20,381 nucleotides of DNA. Origin: an uncultured Alphaproteobacteria bacterium (lineage in GTDB: Bacteria; Pseudomonadota; Alphaproteobacteria; UBA9655). The notes below the pieces were generated by a model. It was not told where the DNA came from. It saw only the letters and a program-made list of their open reading frames with translations, and ran no database searches. Location of the stretch: positions 1 to 20,381 of the forward strand of contig CALBSK010000079.1 in the NCBI GenBank assembly GCA_937967795.1, read 5' to 3'. A program made the translations under genes and the position numbers. Positions 8,950-18,320 of this stretch are shown piece by piece (positions within the stretch are counted from its first letter, which is position 1; each line of letters starts with the position of its first letter).

Positions 8950-8971
8950 ATTTTGGTGTATGCAACAAAAC

Positions 8972-9012
8972 ATTCCGTTTCTTCATGCAAGAGTGTGATG
9001 GAGAAACGGAAT
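8972..9012 (-). terminator. Strong hairpin, probable ppiD terminator
   Basis: ATTCCGTTTC at 8972-8981 and GAAACGGAAT at 9003-9012 form a perfect 10-bp inverted repeat with a 21-base loop that has a further CAT/ATG pairing. It lies eight bases past the ppiD stop. On the minus strand the stem is followed by TGTTTTGTTG, a moderate U-rich tract. It may also end transcripts arriving from the GNAT-like pseudogene. Confidence 0.6.
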
Positions 9013-9019
9013 AATGCGT

Positions 9020-10615
9020 TTAGGAAAATAAGGCCTTAAGAGCTTCGCTATTGACCTTGACCGGATAACGAATGCGAAGAGCATTCAAATACCCCATTAC
9101 CACATCATTTTGGTAATATTCTAAAAGTTTTTCTTTAAAGGAAGACAACTTCTCATCCTTTGTTTTTGTGTGGGGAGGAATAATTTTATTTAAAACAACA
9201 ACTGAAAATCCTTGAGGAGTCAACGTCATTCCTGCATGGCCCGGTCGCAAAGAAAATACAAGATTCTTTATATCATCCGAAATCTTGGGAGAAGGTTCGG
9301 ACAAGGAAAGATTGGGCAAAAGGATCATCAAAGATACTTTTCGATCTCCTTCATTGAAGGATTTCACATAATAAGCCGCTTTCGCCTGCGCAGCTTTAAA
9401 TTGCTCATTTTCGGTCCATACTTTGAGGACGCGATCCTTAATGTCAGCAAAGGGCTGAAAAAAAGCAGGATTCACTTTATCAACTCGAACCATATAATAG
9501 GTTCCTTCAGGCGTTTGAGAAAAAGGGCTATCCGAAGCTTCTTCGAGGCTAAAAGCTGTTTGAAGAATATTCTGAGAAAGTTCTTTATTTGTGGGTAATT
9601 GAGAAGAAAGAGTCTGTTGTCGATCGCGTCCTTGAGCATCAACGCCTTCAAGTTTAATCAATTGAGCCCCTTGAACCGTAGGGGCAAGTTCTTCAAGGGT
9701 AGATCCGCCAGCGATTTTATCATCTAAATCTTGCGTTAATTGATAAGCTGTATCTAACGCTTTTTCTTTTCGAACTTCTGCCATAATCAAAGGAGTCGCT
9801 TTTTTGATGTCCATTTTTCCATAAACGTCCGATTTAGCTTCATAAACGGCCTTTACTTCCTCCTCAGAAACAGGAATTTCCTTGCCAACAAGTGTTGGAT
9901 CAATCACAAAAGCCGTTATCGTTCTTAATTCAGGCGTCTTAAATTCTTTTTGATGTTCTTTATAAAATGATTCTAAAACGTTAATAGGGGGAGGAGCTGG
10001 CAACGGCATTTCTTTGGGTGAGATAACCAGCATAGACGCTTGGCGATATTGATATTGAGCTTCAAAAAGTCGATCAATCATCTCTTCTGGCAGACGAACT
10101 CCAACTATAATGGCATCAATGAGCTGTTGACGAGTAAGCTCTCGACGAACCTCAGCAATAAATGTATCTTCTGAAAGGCCGTTAGAATGCAAAATCTGAG
10201 AAAAGAGAGTCCGATCAAAAACACCCTTTGTATCTTGAAAGGCTTTCATAGATTGAATTTGACGCCGCACTGTATCATCACTTGCCGTTAACCCCAAATG
10301 TTCAGATTCAAGATTAAAAAGAGTTTCTTGAATCAGTTGGTTCAAAATCATTTGAGGCAATCCCGCTTTCAAAATCTCTTCTCTCGTCATTGATTCACCC
10401 GATTGAGCCATGAGACGTTGCACTTGTTCTTGTACTTTTTCAGCGAGCTCATATCGACCAATCGATAAATCTCCAATCACAGCAACCACAGCATTGGGGT
10501 CATGGGGACGAAACCAATTACCTCCTCCAAAAAAAGCCATAAAGCTTAAGGCTACAATAGCAAGGAAGATTTTCGCTCCACGAGACTGAGAAAATTTTTG
10601 AAAAGCTTGGATCAT
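9020..10615 (-). CDS. ppiD: PpiD/SurA_N-type periplasmic folding factor
   Basis: The 531-residue product has a short cytoplasmic N-terminus, one membrane segment at about residues 14-30 (AKIFLAIVALSFMAFFGG) and a large periplasmic part. This is the layout of PpiD, which is anchored near the Sec translocon and helps newly exported proteins fold. Residues about 38-175 match the SurA N-terminal-like chaperone region (VVAVIGDLSIGRYELAEKVQ..., MTREEILKAGLPQMILNQLIQETL). The middle of the protein sits where a parvulin domain is expected, but I do not see clear parvulin signature residues, so isomerase activity is doubtful; the E. coli PpiD parvulin domain is also inactive. The C-terminal part returns to the helical PpiD fold. 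The start is preceded only by a weak purine stretch (AAAGACGG). The usual alphaproteobacterial neighbours tpiA and trpE are absent. The tRNA-Ser lies upstream on the opposite strand. Confidence 0.88.
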   Translation of the reverse strand: MIQAFQKFSQSRGAKIFLAIVALSFMAFFGGGNWFRPHDPNAVVAVIGDLSIGRYELAEKVQEQVQRLMAQSGESMTREEILKAGLPQMILNQLIQETLFNLESEHLGLTASDDTVRRQIQSMKAFQDTKGVFDRTLFSQILHSNGLSEDTFIAEVRRELTRQQLIDAIIVGVRLPEEMIDRLFEAQYQYRQASMLVISPKEMPLPAPPPINVLESFYKEHQKEFKTPELRTITAFVIDPTLVGKEIPVSEEEVKAVYEAKSDVYGKMDIKKATPLIMAEVRKEKALDTAYQLTQDLDDKIAGGSTLEELAPTVQGAQLIKLEGVDAQGRDRQQTLSSQLPTNKELSQNILQTAFSLEEASDSPFSQTPEGTYYMVRVDKVNPAFFQPFADIKDRVLKVWTENEQFKAAQAKAAYYVKSFNEGDRKVSLMILLPNLSLSEPSPKISDDIKNLVFSLRPGHAGMTLTPQGFSVVVLNKIIPPHTKTKDEKLSSFKEKLLEYYQNDVVMGYLNALRIRYPVKVNSEALKALFS

Positions 10616-10725
10616 AAGTTAACCGTCTTTTGAATTTATTTTGACAATCGTACAGATTCTTGAGCAAATTCGCAAGATAAGAACCTTGACGCTGGAGTCA
10701 CATTTCTGTAGTTGGAAGAAGAAGT

Positions 10726-10815
10726 GGATGGGTGGCCGAGCGGTTGAAGGCACCGGTCTTGAAAACCGGCAGACGTTAACGCGTCTCGTGGGTTCGAATC
10801 CCACCCCATCCGCCA
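10726..10815 (+). tRNA. tRNA-Ser (anticodon UGA), CCA encoded
   Basis: A complete class II tRNA. The 7-bp acceptor stem is GGATGGG/CCCATCC (10726-10732 with 10805-10811). The anticodon stem is CCGGT/ACCGG with loop CTTGAAA (anticodon TGA). A long variable arm follows (CAGACGTTAACGCGTCTC). The T arm is GTGGG-TTCGAAT-CCCAC, the discriminator is G, and CCA is encoded at 10813-10815. It reads UCA and probably other UCN serine codons. Confidence 0.97.
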
Positions 10816-10831
10816 TTTTCTTGATGTCCTT

Positions 10832-11935
10832 TGTGAGAGATAGGTTACAAAATATTCCGGAGACATAGGTAACACTTTTTTGAAGGGGTTCCCTAAAGGT
10901 TCAACCCTACACGAGTCTTCATCAAAGTATCCTAGATCGAATTGCATAAAGGATTACAAGCCAAATCCCGTCATCTGTTTCTGTAATTCCTACAGTTTGT
11001 CCTGCAAAAACAGTGCTTAGATTGATTTTCTTTTTTTTAATACATATCCTTCCACAATTTGTATCAATATCCGGTAATCCCTGATAAATTCTTGTAGAAA
11101 GTGTATACAGCTTAGCAGGATATTTCATGCTGATGGCTCGATGAAGATGTTCATTATTAAATATCTCCATCAAGTCATCGAACTTTTCTTGTTGTTGTAA
11201 AAAATTAAAAGCAGGGGGTTTTGTTGCTTCTTTCTTTAAGGTGAGATGTATTCTTTCATGTCGGCCATTCTGCTAGGGATTCGCTGGTTTAATTCTTTCA
11301 ATAGCCATCCCTAGACGCAATCACCATACAGAGAGTTTACTCAAACCAAACAAAGCTTGAGGCGAAGAAAAAGGGACACCCTTATCTGTACGAATAGCAT
11401 TAGGAAGACAAAACTCTTTAAATACGCGCTCCAACGTTGTAAAAGCAAAACATTCTTTTGTGGATTCTAATCCTTCACAAGCTAAAAGATAACGCGAACT
11501 TTGATCAGTGATTGTTAAAGGATAATAAATATCTTTTGTTCTCAAGCATAAGCTTACCTTTATAATCGGCACACCATAGCTGGTGAGGTCTTGTGGCTGT
11601 CTGTAATTGAGTACCCTGAGCCCAATACCTCCTTAATTTTTGTTTCTTTACTAAGCCATGCTTATCTAAAACAGTATGAATAGGGCTGGGAGCAGGAGGA
11701 TGTATCACGGGATATTTCCTAAGCACTTTTTCTCTAATTTTGGGGGCTCCCCAACTCGGATAGCGTTGCTTTATTTGTAAAATAACTCGTTCAACTTGGA
11801 AGGGCAGTTGGTTAGCATGGCGATAAGGTCTACGACTACGATCTTGTAAGCCTTCTAACTCCCCCTCTTTATAGCGTTCCCATGCTCTTATGTCATTTAA
11901 ATAGATTCAGTTGATCAAAATTCTTGGCCTTTCTT
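10832..11935 (-). mobile_element. Decayed IS481-family insertion sequence
   Basis: The region carries a broken IS481-type transposase reading leftward. The right-hand end, near 10832, is marked by TGTGAGAGATAGGTTACA followed about 20 bases on by a related GGAGACATAGGTAACA; such subterminal repeats are common at the ends of this IS group. I found no matching inverted copy near 11900-11960, and the transposase N-terminus is missing, so the left end seems deleted. The element ends 17 bases beyond the tRNA-Ser CCA. The left boundary given is approximate. Confidence 0.8.
10854..11905 (-). pseudogene. IS481-family transposase, multiply disrupted
   Basis: In minus-strand order the pieces are: a helix-turn-helix region (LEGLQDRSRRPYRHANQLPF...SWGAPKIREK, 11860-11727); HPPAPSPIHTVLDKHGLVK; the first catalytic aspartate in LWCADYKG (about 11560-11580); a frameshift near 11525-11560; PLTITDQSSRYLLACEGLES; the second aspartate in IRTDKGVPF; GLSKLSVW then an in-frame TGA; GMAIERIKPANP then an in-frame TAG where CAG/CAA (PQQNG) is expected; the glutamate in NGRHERIHLTLKKEA; CGRICIKKKKINLSTVFAGQ; a second frameshift near 10945; and the tail DLGYFDEDS...VLPMSPE. 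About ten residues seem lost before CGRIC. The DDE residues survive but no full protein can be made. The N-terminal 40 or so residues are absent. Confidence 0.9.
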
Positions 11936-11975
11936 CTTTCTTTTTGTCATACTAAGAAGAGAGGAATAAGAGAGA

Positions 11976-14900
11976 ATGCTGATGACGGAGAAAACCCCCA
12001 AAGAAGAAAATCGTAAAGAGGAAATTTTAAACCAAATTGCTCAGAAATTAAAAGTGCGTGTGTCTTCTCCTCTAAAGAAAGCCGCACAAACTTTTTCTGA
12101 ACTATATTATGCTAATGTGCCTTTTGAAGATTTAACAGAAATCTCTCTTGATGCTTTAGTTTCTTCTGTTGAAAGAATGTGGAATTTCAGCCTTACCCGA
12201 CCTTTGGGACAAGCAAAAATCCACACTTTCGTGGAGAAAAGAAAACTAAAGGGCCTTTCTGTTTCTCAAACAATCGTAGAAATTGTCAATGATAATATGC
12301 CTTTTCTCGTGGACTCAGTCACAGCCGCGATTAATAGTTTAGGATATTCTCTCCATCTTGTAATTCATCCTGTTATGCAGGTTGAACGTAATGCTGACCA
12401 TGTGCTCAAAAGCGTTTCCTCTCGCACGACGGAGAGTGGAAACGGAACGTATGAGTCCTTTATTCATTGTGAAATTTTAGAACCTTTATCTCCTGCAAAA
12501 CTTAAGATTTTAGAAGCAGAAGTAAAACGAGCTCTTGATGATGTAAGAGCAGCCGTTGAAGACTGGATGCCTATACGAAAACGTATCCAAACGATAATAA
12601 AAAATTTGAAGACATACCCCCCTCCTATCTCGAAAGAGGAGCTTGAAGAAACTCTTTTTTTCCTTAAATGGATCGATGATAATCATTTCACGTTTTTAGG
12701 ATTTTGTGAATATTCCCTTGTCCCGGGACAATCAACAATTAAGCGCAGCCTTATTCCTCAAGAAGGGCTCGGAATTTTAAGAGATCCCCAAAAACAAGAA
12801 ATCACCCATATTTTTGAGGGAATCGAGCTGACGCCCAACCACCGTCGTTACATCGTTGAGTCTGAGCCCCTTATTATTACAAAAACATCTCAAATTGCTC
12901 TTGTCCATCGCCGTGATCCTATGGACTCGATTACGATTAAACGATTTGATAAGATGGGTAACGTGGTGGGACTCTATCAGTTTATTGGCATCTTTACCTC
13001 AGTCGTTTATAATCGAAGCGCTCGCGACATTCCTCTCCTACGACGAAAAATCTCACATATTATTGCACGTTCTGGTTTTTCAGAACAATGGCATGATGGA
13101 AAGACACTCATCCATATTTTAGAATCTTTTCCCAGAGACGAACTTTTTCAAGCTTCAGAAGATTGGCTCTTTAATGTTTCTATGGCCGTTCTTCAACTTC
13201 AAAATCGCCAGCGCTTAACTCTTTTTATTCGTCCTGATAAATTTGAAAGGTTTGTCTCTTGTATTGTGTATGTACCGCGAGACCGATATGACAGCGAACT
13301 CAGACACAAAATCGGGGAGATTCTCAAGAGAGACTTAAATGGAATTATCACAAATTGGCATACCCAATTAGGGGAACTCGCTTTTGCCCGGATTCACTTC
13401 ACATTGAAATTACTCTATAAGGAGAACTTCTCTTACGACATTCAATCCATCGAAGAAAAGCTGGTTGAGGCTTCTTTGACCTGGCGTGATTTTTTACTTA
13501 AAGCCCTTTTAACGACTTCAGGAGAAGAGAAAGGTCAACGGTTATTTGATCGCTATGAATCAGGATTTAGTAAAGGCTATCAAGAGCGCTTTACGGCAGA
13601 TGAAGCGATTATTGATATTTTTGAAATCGAACAAGCTCTTGCTCAATCACATTTACGATCCCGACTCAGTCGGATAGAAGGAAAAGATGAAAGTATACTA
13701 AGATTTAAGATTTACTCTCTAGGAGGTCCTGTACCTTTATCCGATGTCCTGCCCGTCTTGGAAAATATGAACCTTAAGGTTTTGAGTGAAATTCCTTTTG
13801 TTGTGACTTTTCTCAATCATCAAAAAATTTGGATCCACGATTTTGAGGCACAAACGTGGGAAAAAGAACCTGTAGAACTCGATCGTATTCGTGATCATTT
13901 TATAGAAGGCTTTAGCCGTATTTGGTGTGAAGAGGTCGAAAATGACGGCTTTAACCGTCTTATCATTCGTACAAATTTAGATTGGAGAGAATGCCAACTC
14001 ATTCGGGCCTATGCAAAATATATTCGTCAACTTCAGGTAACCTTTAGCCAAGCTTACATGGAAGAAGTCCTTTCTAAATATCCCCATATTTGCCACCTCA
14101 TGCTTCAACTTTTTACCTGTCAATTTGCACCTGATTGTAAAGAAGATCGGCCCCGTGCTCGAGAAGAAATTTTGAATAGAGTAAAAACTCTTCTGGAGGG
14201 TGTCGATAATTTGGATGAAGATCGCATCTTGAGAAAATTTGTAAACACCGTCAGTTCAACGTTAAGAACCAATTACTATCAACTTCATGAAGGGCTTCCA
14301 AAGGCTTACGTGTCAATTAAAATTGATTGTTTGGCCATTGACGAAATGCCTTTGCCTCGCCCCATGTTTGAAATTTTTGTTTATTCTCCACGTGTTGAAG
14401 CTATTCATTTGCGCGGAGGTAAAGTTTCTCGTGGAGGAATTCGCTGGTCAGACCGACGGGAAGACTTTCGAACGGAAGTTTTGGGACTCATGAAAGCCCA
14501 AACCGTGAAAAATGCGGTTATCGTTCCGGTGGGCTCAAAAGGGGGTTTCGTTGTTAAACATCTTCCTTCTCGGGAAGACCGAGAAGCACTGATGAAGGAA
14601 GTTGTGGCTTGTTATGAAATCATGATTCGTGGGCTCTTGGATCTGACTGACAACATACAAGGGCAAGATATTATTCCTCCTCCAGAGATTGTTCGAAGAG
14701 ATGATGATGATCCTTATTTAGTCGTTGCTGCTGATAAAGGAACTTCCACATTTTCTGATTATGCTAATAAAATCTCTGCTGAATATGATTTTTGGTTAGG
14801 AGATGCATTTGCTTCAGGGGGGTCCACAGGATACGATCACAAAAAAATGGGAATTACAGCAAGAGGCGCTTGGGAATCCGTCAAGCGCCATTTCCGCGAA

Positions 14901-16823
14901 ATGGGAATCGATGCGAACCGAGAAAAAATTACTGTTGTCGGGATTGGCGATATGTCAGGAGATGTTTTTGGAAATGGCATGCTTCTCTCTCATCACTTAA
15001 AGCTAGTCGCAGCTTTTAATCATATGCATATTTTTATTGATCCGAATCCTGATCCTGAAAAGAGTTTCCAAGAGCGCAAGCGCTTGTTCGATCTTCCCCA
15101 ATCGACCTGGGCTGATTATAACCCAGCCTTGATTTCCTCTGGCGGCGGCGTTTTTGAACGTAAACTTAAGTCCATTTCTTTAACACCTGAAATAAAAGAA
15201 CTTTTCGAGATTCGTCACGATTCTCTCACCCCTTCTGATTTCATTCGTTATCTTTTAAAGGCACCCGTTGAACTCATTTGGTTTGGAGGGATTGGAACTT
15301 TTATTAAATCTAAGAACGAAACAAATATTGAAGTGGGTGACCGCACAAATGATGCCCTTCGTATTAATGGGGTGGATGTTCGCGCTAAAGTCATCGTCGA
15401 AGGGGCTAATTTGGGGGTAACCCAACTTGGTCGTATCGAGTACGCCAAAAACGGGGGTCGTATTAATACAGATGCGATTGATAACTCAGCAGGTGTTGAT
15501 TGTTCCGATCACGAAGTCAACATTAAAGTTCTTCTGAGACAAGCCACCTTGAAAAACGGGTTGAATGTCCAAAAGCGCAATATTCTTTTAGAGCAAATGA
15601 CAGATGATGTTGCACGTTTGGTGGTAAGAGATAATTTTTGGCAAAATCAAGTCATTAGCTTCTCTCGAAGTCAAGGGTTTACTCTTTTGGACGAACAAGC
15701 TCGCCTTATGCGAGATTTGGAACAGGAAGGCCTTTTGAATCGTGTTTTAGAAGGCCTTCCAGATGAGACAGAAATTTCTCGAAGAATGGCAGATAAGCAA
15801 GGCTTAACCCGTCCGGAACTCGCTGTTTTATTAGCTTACGCTAAACTCTCCTTAAAACCTCAACTCATCCAATCTGAGCTTCCTGATTTAGAACTTTTAC
15901 AAGGGCGGCTGTTAAGTTACTTTCCCGAACGTCTTCAACATGCTTATAGAGACGAGATCTTAATCCATCCCTTAAGACGCGAAATTACCGCCACACTTTT
16001 TACCAATAGTATTGTTAATCGTATGGGAATTACTTTTATTCACGAAATGAAACGCCAAGCGGGAGTTGAAGGAGCAGATGTCGCTCGTGCTTATCTCGTG
16101 ATAAGGGACCTTATTGATTTAATGGCTCTTTGGAGAGATTTAGAGACAATGGAAACCCTTTCTACAACTTTCCAAACAGAACTTATGCTTAAGATTTATG
16201 AAAATGTTAAGCGGTTTACCGATTGGTTTTTAAGATTTATGTCTCATCATAAAGATATTGAAGGAATTATTGATGATTTCAAGCCTGGGTTTGAGACCTT
16301 AGGAGAAGGCCTGAGTTCTTTCTTTACCTTCAAGCAACAACAAATTTATCAAGAAAAATGTCAAGAATACGAACGTTTGGGGCTTTCTCCTTCCTTAAGC
16401 GAGCGATTTATCATGTTAGATCCGCTTGTTTCTGCTCCTGATATGATTACACTGAGTAAAGAAACAAATATTGAAGTTCAAATGGTTGCGCGTGTGTATT
16501 TTGCTTTGGATCAACAATTCGGATTTGAATGGCTTCGGAAAAGTGCCCTTGCCCTTTCTGGTGAAACCCATTGGCAACAAGGAGCAGCTAACGCTCTCAT
16601 CGAAGATTTTTATGTTAATCAAAAAATTCTCACCCGTCGTATTCTAACCAGCGGAAAATCTTTAAATCAGATTTTTATGGAAGACGGTTCTCTTTCAACG
16701 AATGTCATTTATCTATCTGATATTGAATCGATGCTTGCAGATTTGATGAATGCTTCCATGATTGATTTGGCTATGTTGACGGTGATGAATCGAAGACTTC
16801 GAATGTTGGCTCAACCCGGATGA
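11976..16823 (+). CDS. gdhB: NAD-specific glutamate dehydrogenase, 180-kDa class
   Basis: This is the large tetrameric-type NAD-dependent glutamate dehydrogenase (GDH-180) that deaminates L-glutamate to 2-oxoglutarate and ammonia, feeding amino acid carbon into the TCA cycle. The length (1615 residues) is normal for the class. The long N-terminal half carries the ACT-like regulatory domains (for example VEIVNDNMPFLVDSVTAAI near residues 100-120). The catalytic core includes GGKVSRGGIRWSDR...RTEVLGLMKAQ near 810-840, VPVGSKGGF at 850-858 with the substrate-binding lysine, VVAADKGT at 916-923, GGSTGYDHKKMGITARGAWE from 948, and the nucleotide-binding GIGDMSGDVFGNG at about 989. The start ATG follows GAGGAATAAGAGAGA; an ATG two codons later is also possible. 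Its stop overlaps the hemW start by four bases (ATGA). The gene appears intact. The gene symbol varies between genomes. Confidence 0.95.
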   Translation: MLMTEKTPKEENRKEEILNQIAQKLKVRVSSPLKKAAQTFSELYYANVPFEDLTEISLDALVSSVERMWNFSLTRPLGQAKIHTFVEKRKLKGLSVSQTIVEIVNDNMPFLVDSVTAAINSLGYSLHLVIHPVMQVERNADHVLKSVSSRTTESGNGTYESFIHCEILEPLSPAKLKILEAEVKRALDDVRAAVEDWMPIRKRIQTIIKNLKTYPPPISKEELEETLFFLKWIDDNHFTFLGFCEYSLVPGQSTIKRSLIPQEGLGILRDPQKQEITHIFEGIELTPNHRRYIVESEPLIITKTSQIALVHRRDPMDSITIKRFDKMGNVVGLYQFIGIFTSVVYNRSARDIPLLRRKISHIIARSGFSEQWHDGKTLIHILESFPRDELFQASEDWLFNVSMAVLQLQNRQRLTLFIRPDKFERFVSCIVYVPRDRYDSELRHKIGEILKRDLNGIITNWHTQLGELAFARIHFTLKLLYKENFSYDIQSIEEKLVEASLTWRDFLLKALLTTSGEEKGQRLFDRYESGFSKGYQERFTADEAIIDIFEIEQALAQSHLRSRLSRIEGKDESILRFKIYSLGGPVPLSDVLPVLENMNLKVLSEIPFVVTFLNHQKIWIHDFEAQTWEKEPVELDRIRDHFIEGFSRIWCEEVENDGFNRLIIRTNLDWRECQLIRAYAKYIRQLQVTFSQAYMEEVLSKYPHICHLMLQLFTCQFAPDCKEDRPRAREEILNRVKTLLEGVDNLDEDRILRKFVNTVSSTLRTNYYQLHEGLPKAYVSIKIDCLAIDEMPLPRPMFEIFVYSPRVEAIHLRGGKVSRGGIRWSDRREDFRTEVLGLMKAQTVKNAVIVPVGSKGGFVVKHLPSREDREALMKEVVACYEIMIRGLLDLTDNIQGQDIIPPPEIVRRDDDDPYLVVAADKGTSTFSDYANKISAEYDFWLGDAFASGGSTGYDHKKMGITARGAWESVKRHFREMGIDANREKITVVGIGDMSGDVFGNGMLLSHHLKLVAAFNHMHIFIDPNPDPEKSFQERKRLFDLPQSTWADYNPALISSGGGVFERKLKSISLTPEIKELFEIRHDSLTPSDFIRYLLKAPVELIWFGGIGTFIKSKNETNIEVGDRTNDALRINGVDVRAKVIVEGANLGVTQLGRIEYAKNGGRINTDAIDNSAGVDCSDHEVNIKVLLRQATLKNGLNVQKRNILLEQMTDDVARLVVRDNFWQNQVISFSRSQGFTLLDEQARLMRDLEQEGLLNRVLEGLPDETEISRRMADKQGLTRPELAVLLAYAKLSLKPQLIQSELPDLELLQGRLLSYFPERLQHAYRDEILIHPLRREITATLFTNSIVNRMGITFIHEMKRQAGVEGADVARAYLVIRDLIDLMALWRDLETMETLSTTFQTELMLKIYENVKRFTDWFLRFMSHHKDIEGIIDDFKPGFETLGEGLSSFFTFKQQQIYQEKCQEYERLGLSPSLSERFIMLDPLVSAPDMITLSKETNIEVQMVARVYFALDQQFGFEWLRKSALALSGETHWQQGAANALIEDFYVNQKILTRRILTSGKSLNQIFMEDGSLSTNVIYLSDIESMLADLMNASMIDLAMLTVMNRRLRMLAQPG

Positions 16824-17971
16824 AACCGTTAGGTCTTTATATTCATTGGCCATTTTGCTTATCAAAATGTCCCTACTGTGATTTTAACAGTCATGTGCGA
16901 GAAAACGTCGACCACAAACGCTGGGAAGCTGCCCTTCAAAAAGAACTTGAAACCGCGAGTCAGCATAAAGAAAAAAAAACTCTTACGAGTATTTTTTTGG
17001 GGGGGGGAACTCCTTCTCTCATGGAACCTGAGACGATTGCCTCCCTTCTTGAAAAAACGCGCACTCTTTTTACCCTTTCAGATAACCTTGAAGTCACTCT
17101 TGAGGCCAATCCCAGCACGGTTGAAGCAAGCCGCTTTAAATCTTTCCATGAAGCGGGGATCAATCGACTTTCTCTCGGCATTCAGTCCTTAGATGATACG
17201 GCTCTTTCTTTTTTAGGCCGGCGCCATTCGGCAAGAGACGCTGTTAAGGCTTTAGAAATTGCTGCAGCTTATTTTCCTTGTTTTTCTTTTGATTTAATTT
17301 ATGCGCGCCCCCAGCAAACATGGAAAGCTTGGAAAACCGAACTTTTGTCGGCTCTCACTTACGCCAAAGGACATCTTTCCCTGTATCAACTCACAATCGA
17401 ACCCCAAACTGTTTTCGCGACACGGTTGGCCCGAGGGGAAAAGATGACTCTTGAGGACGATTCTGCCGCAACTCTGTATGAAATGACAGAAGAGCTTATG
17501 GATTCTTCGAATCTTCCCGCCTATGAAGTTTCCAATTATGCAACTCCCTCTCAAGAATGTCGTCACAATCTTCTCTATTGGAATTTTGAAGATTACATCG
17601 GAATTGGCCCCGGAGCGCACGGACGTATCACACAAGAAAGCACCAAATGGACAACACTTCGTTACAAAACTCCAGAAACTTGGCTTAAAGCGGTCGAAAA
17701 ACACGGACATGGACTTCAATTATCCCAGCCTCTCTCTCTCCTTGAAAGGCTTCATGAATTCACCTTGATGGGATTCAGACTGAGAACAGGGCTCAATCTT
17801 AAACGCCTTAAAGAAGAGACGGGACTGAATAAGGAAGAAGCCTATGATCAACAAGCTCTTTCTCTTCTCGAAAAAGAAGGGCTTCTCAACATAACTCAAA
17901 CTCATCTTATACCTACTTTTGAAGGTCGCCTTAAACTGAATGGGCTTATTAAATTTCTACTCAAGCTCTAG
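16820..17971 (+). CDS. hemW: Heme chaperone HemW (radical SAM, HemN-like)
   Basis: The 383-residue product begins LYIHWPFCLSKCPYCDFNSH, with the radical SAM cysteines C13, C17 and C20 (CX3CX2C). The next position that is cysteine in true coproporphyrinogen dehydrogenase HemN (CX3CX2CXC) is phenylalanine (F22), which marks the protein as HemW: a heme-binding protein thought to deliver heme to membrane enzymes. The SAM-binding GGGTPS is at 61-66, and EANP and GINRLSLGIQS follow. The C-terminus has the HemN_C-like helical domain (TGLNLKRLKEETGL). Start and stop overlap gdh by four bases, suggesting translational coupling in one transcript. In many alphaproteobacteria hemW instead follows rdgB. 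The coding sequence contains A9 and T7-G9 runs at 16971-17007 that are slippage-prone. The gene is intact as read. Confidence 0.95.
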   Translation: MKPLGLYIHWPFCLSKCPYCDFNSHVRENVDHKRWEAALQKELETASQHKEKKTLTSIFLGGGTPSLMEPETIASLLEKTRTLFTLSDNLEVTLEANPSTVEASRFKSFHEAGINRLSLGIQSLDDTALSFLGRRHSARDAVKALEIAAAYFPCFSFDLIYARPQQTWKAWKTELLSALTYAKGHLSLYQLTIEPQTVFATRLARGEKMTLEDDSAATLYEMTEELMDSSNLPAYEVSNYATPSQECRHNLLYWNFEDYIGIGPGAHGRITQESTKWTTLRYKTPETWLKAVEKHGHGLQLSQPLSLLERLHEFTLMGFRLRTGLNLKRLKEETGLNKEEAYDQQALSLLEKEGLLNITQTHLIPTFEGRLKLNGLIKFLLKL

Positions 17972-18054
17972 ATTTTTTAGCTTCAGAATAAAGTTTATAA
18001 AAACGCCGCTTTGTGGAATACCTCTTTAAAATCAAATACTTGATGAATATTTTC

Positions 18055-18300
18055 TCATGCTTTGATAAAAATTCCCCCCTCTTTGCTGAATTCGTTGTTT
18101 TTGCTTTTTTTATCCTTTTGTTCAGGTAGAGGTACAGAGCCTAAAAGCCGGTGCGCTACCATAAGATCGTTCTCTGAATCAATTTCCATCCAACGTTCAT
18201 AGTTGGGAACGCCTTTTACCTTATACCCTGATTGAATGAGCTTATTTAAAAACCCAGTCAGGTGCATCTACGGATCTGTCAATGGCACTGAATGACAGCT
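18055..18300 (-). pseudogene. C-terminal remnant of a sugar nucleotidyltransferase
   Basis: The minus-strand frame from 18267 reads MHLTGFLNKLIQSGYKVKGV, then VPNYERWMEIDSENDLMVAHRLL, and ends at 18055. The W-x-E-I-D-(S/T)-x-x-D-L motif is typical of the C-terminal end of NTP-transferase (nucleotidyltransferase) proteins that activate sugars or choline. A TAG lies directly before the ATG, and the same frame is open just upstream (SVPLTDP), so this is probably a nonsense-interrupted remnant and not a small gene. The catalytic N-terminal part with the GxGxRL motif is absent. Confidence 0.6.
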
Positions 18301-18320
18301 CCAGAAAGAAGGGTGAAATT

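Noticed and set aside
10641..10669. TTGACA at 10641 as a tRNA-Ser promoter
   Set aside because: No acceptable -10 box at 16-18 bases spacing.
10619..10947. Minus-strand open frames containing MGWDSNPR- or GVGFEPTR-like peptides
   Set aside because: These are the well-known false peptides made by translating the antisense of a tRNA-Ser; part of one frame is also the tail of the broken transposase.
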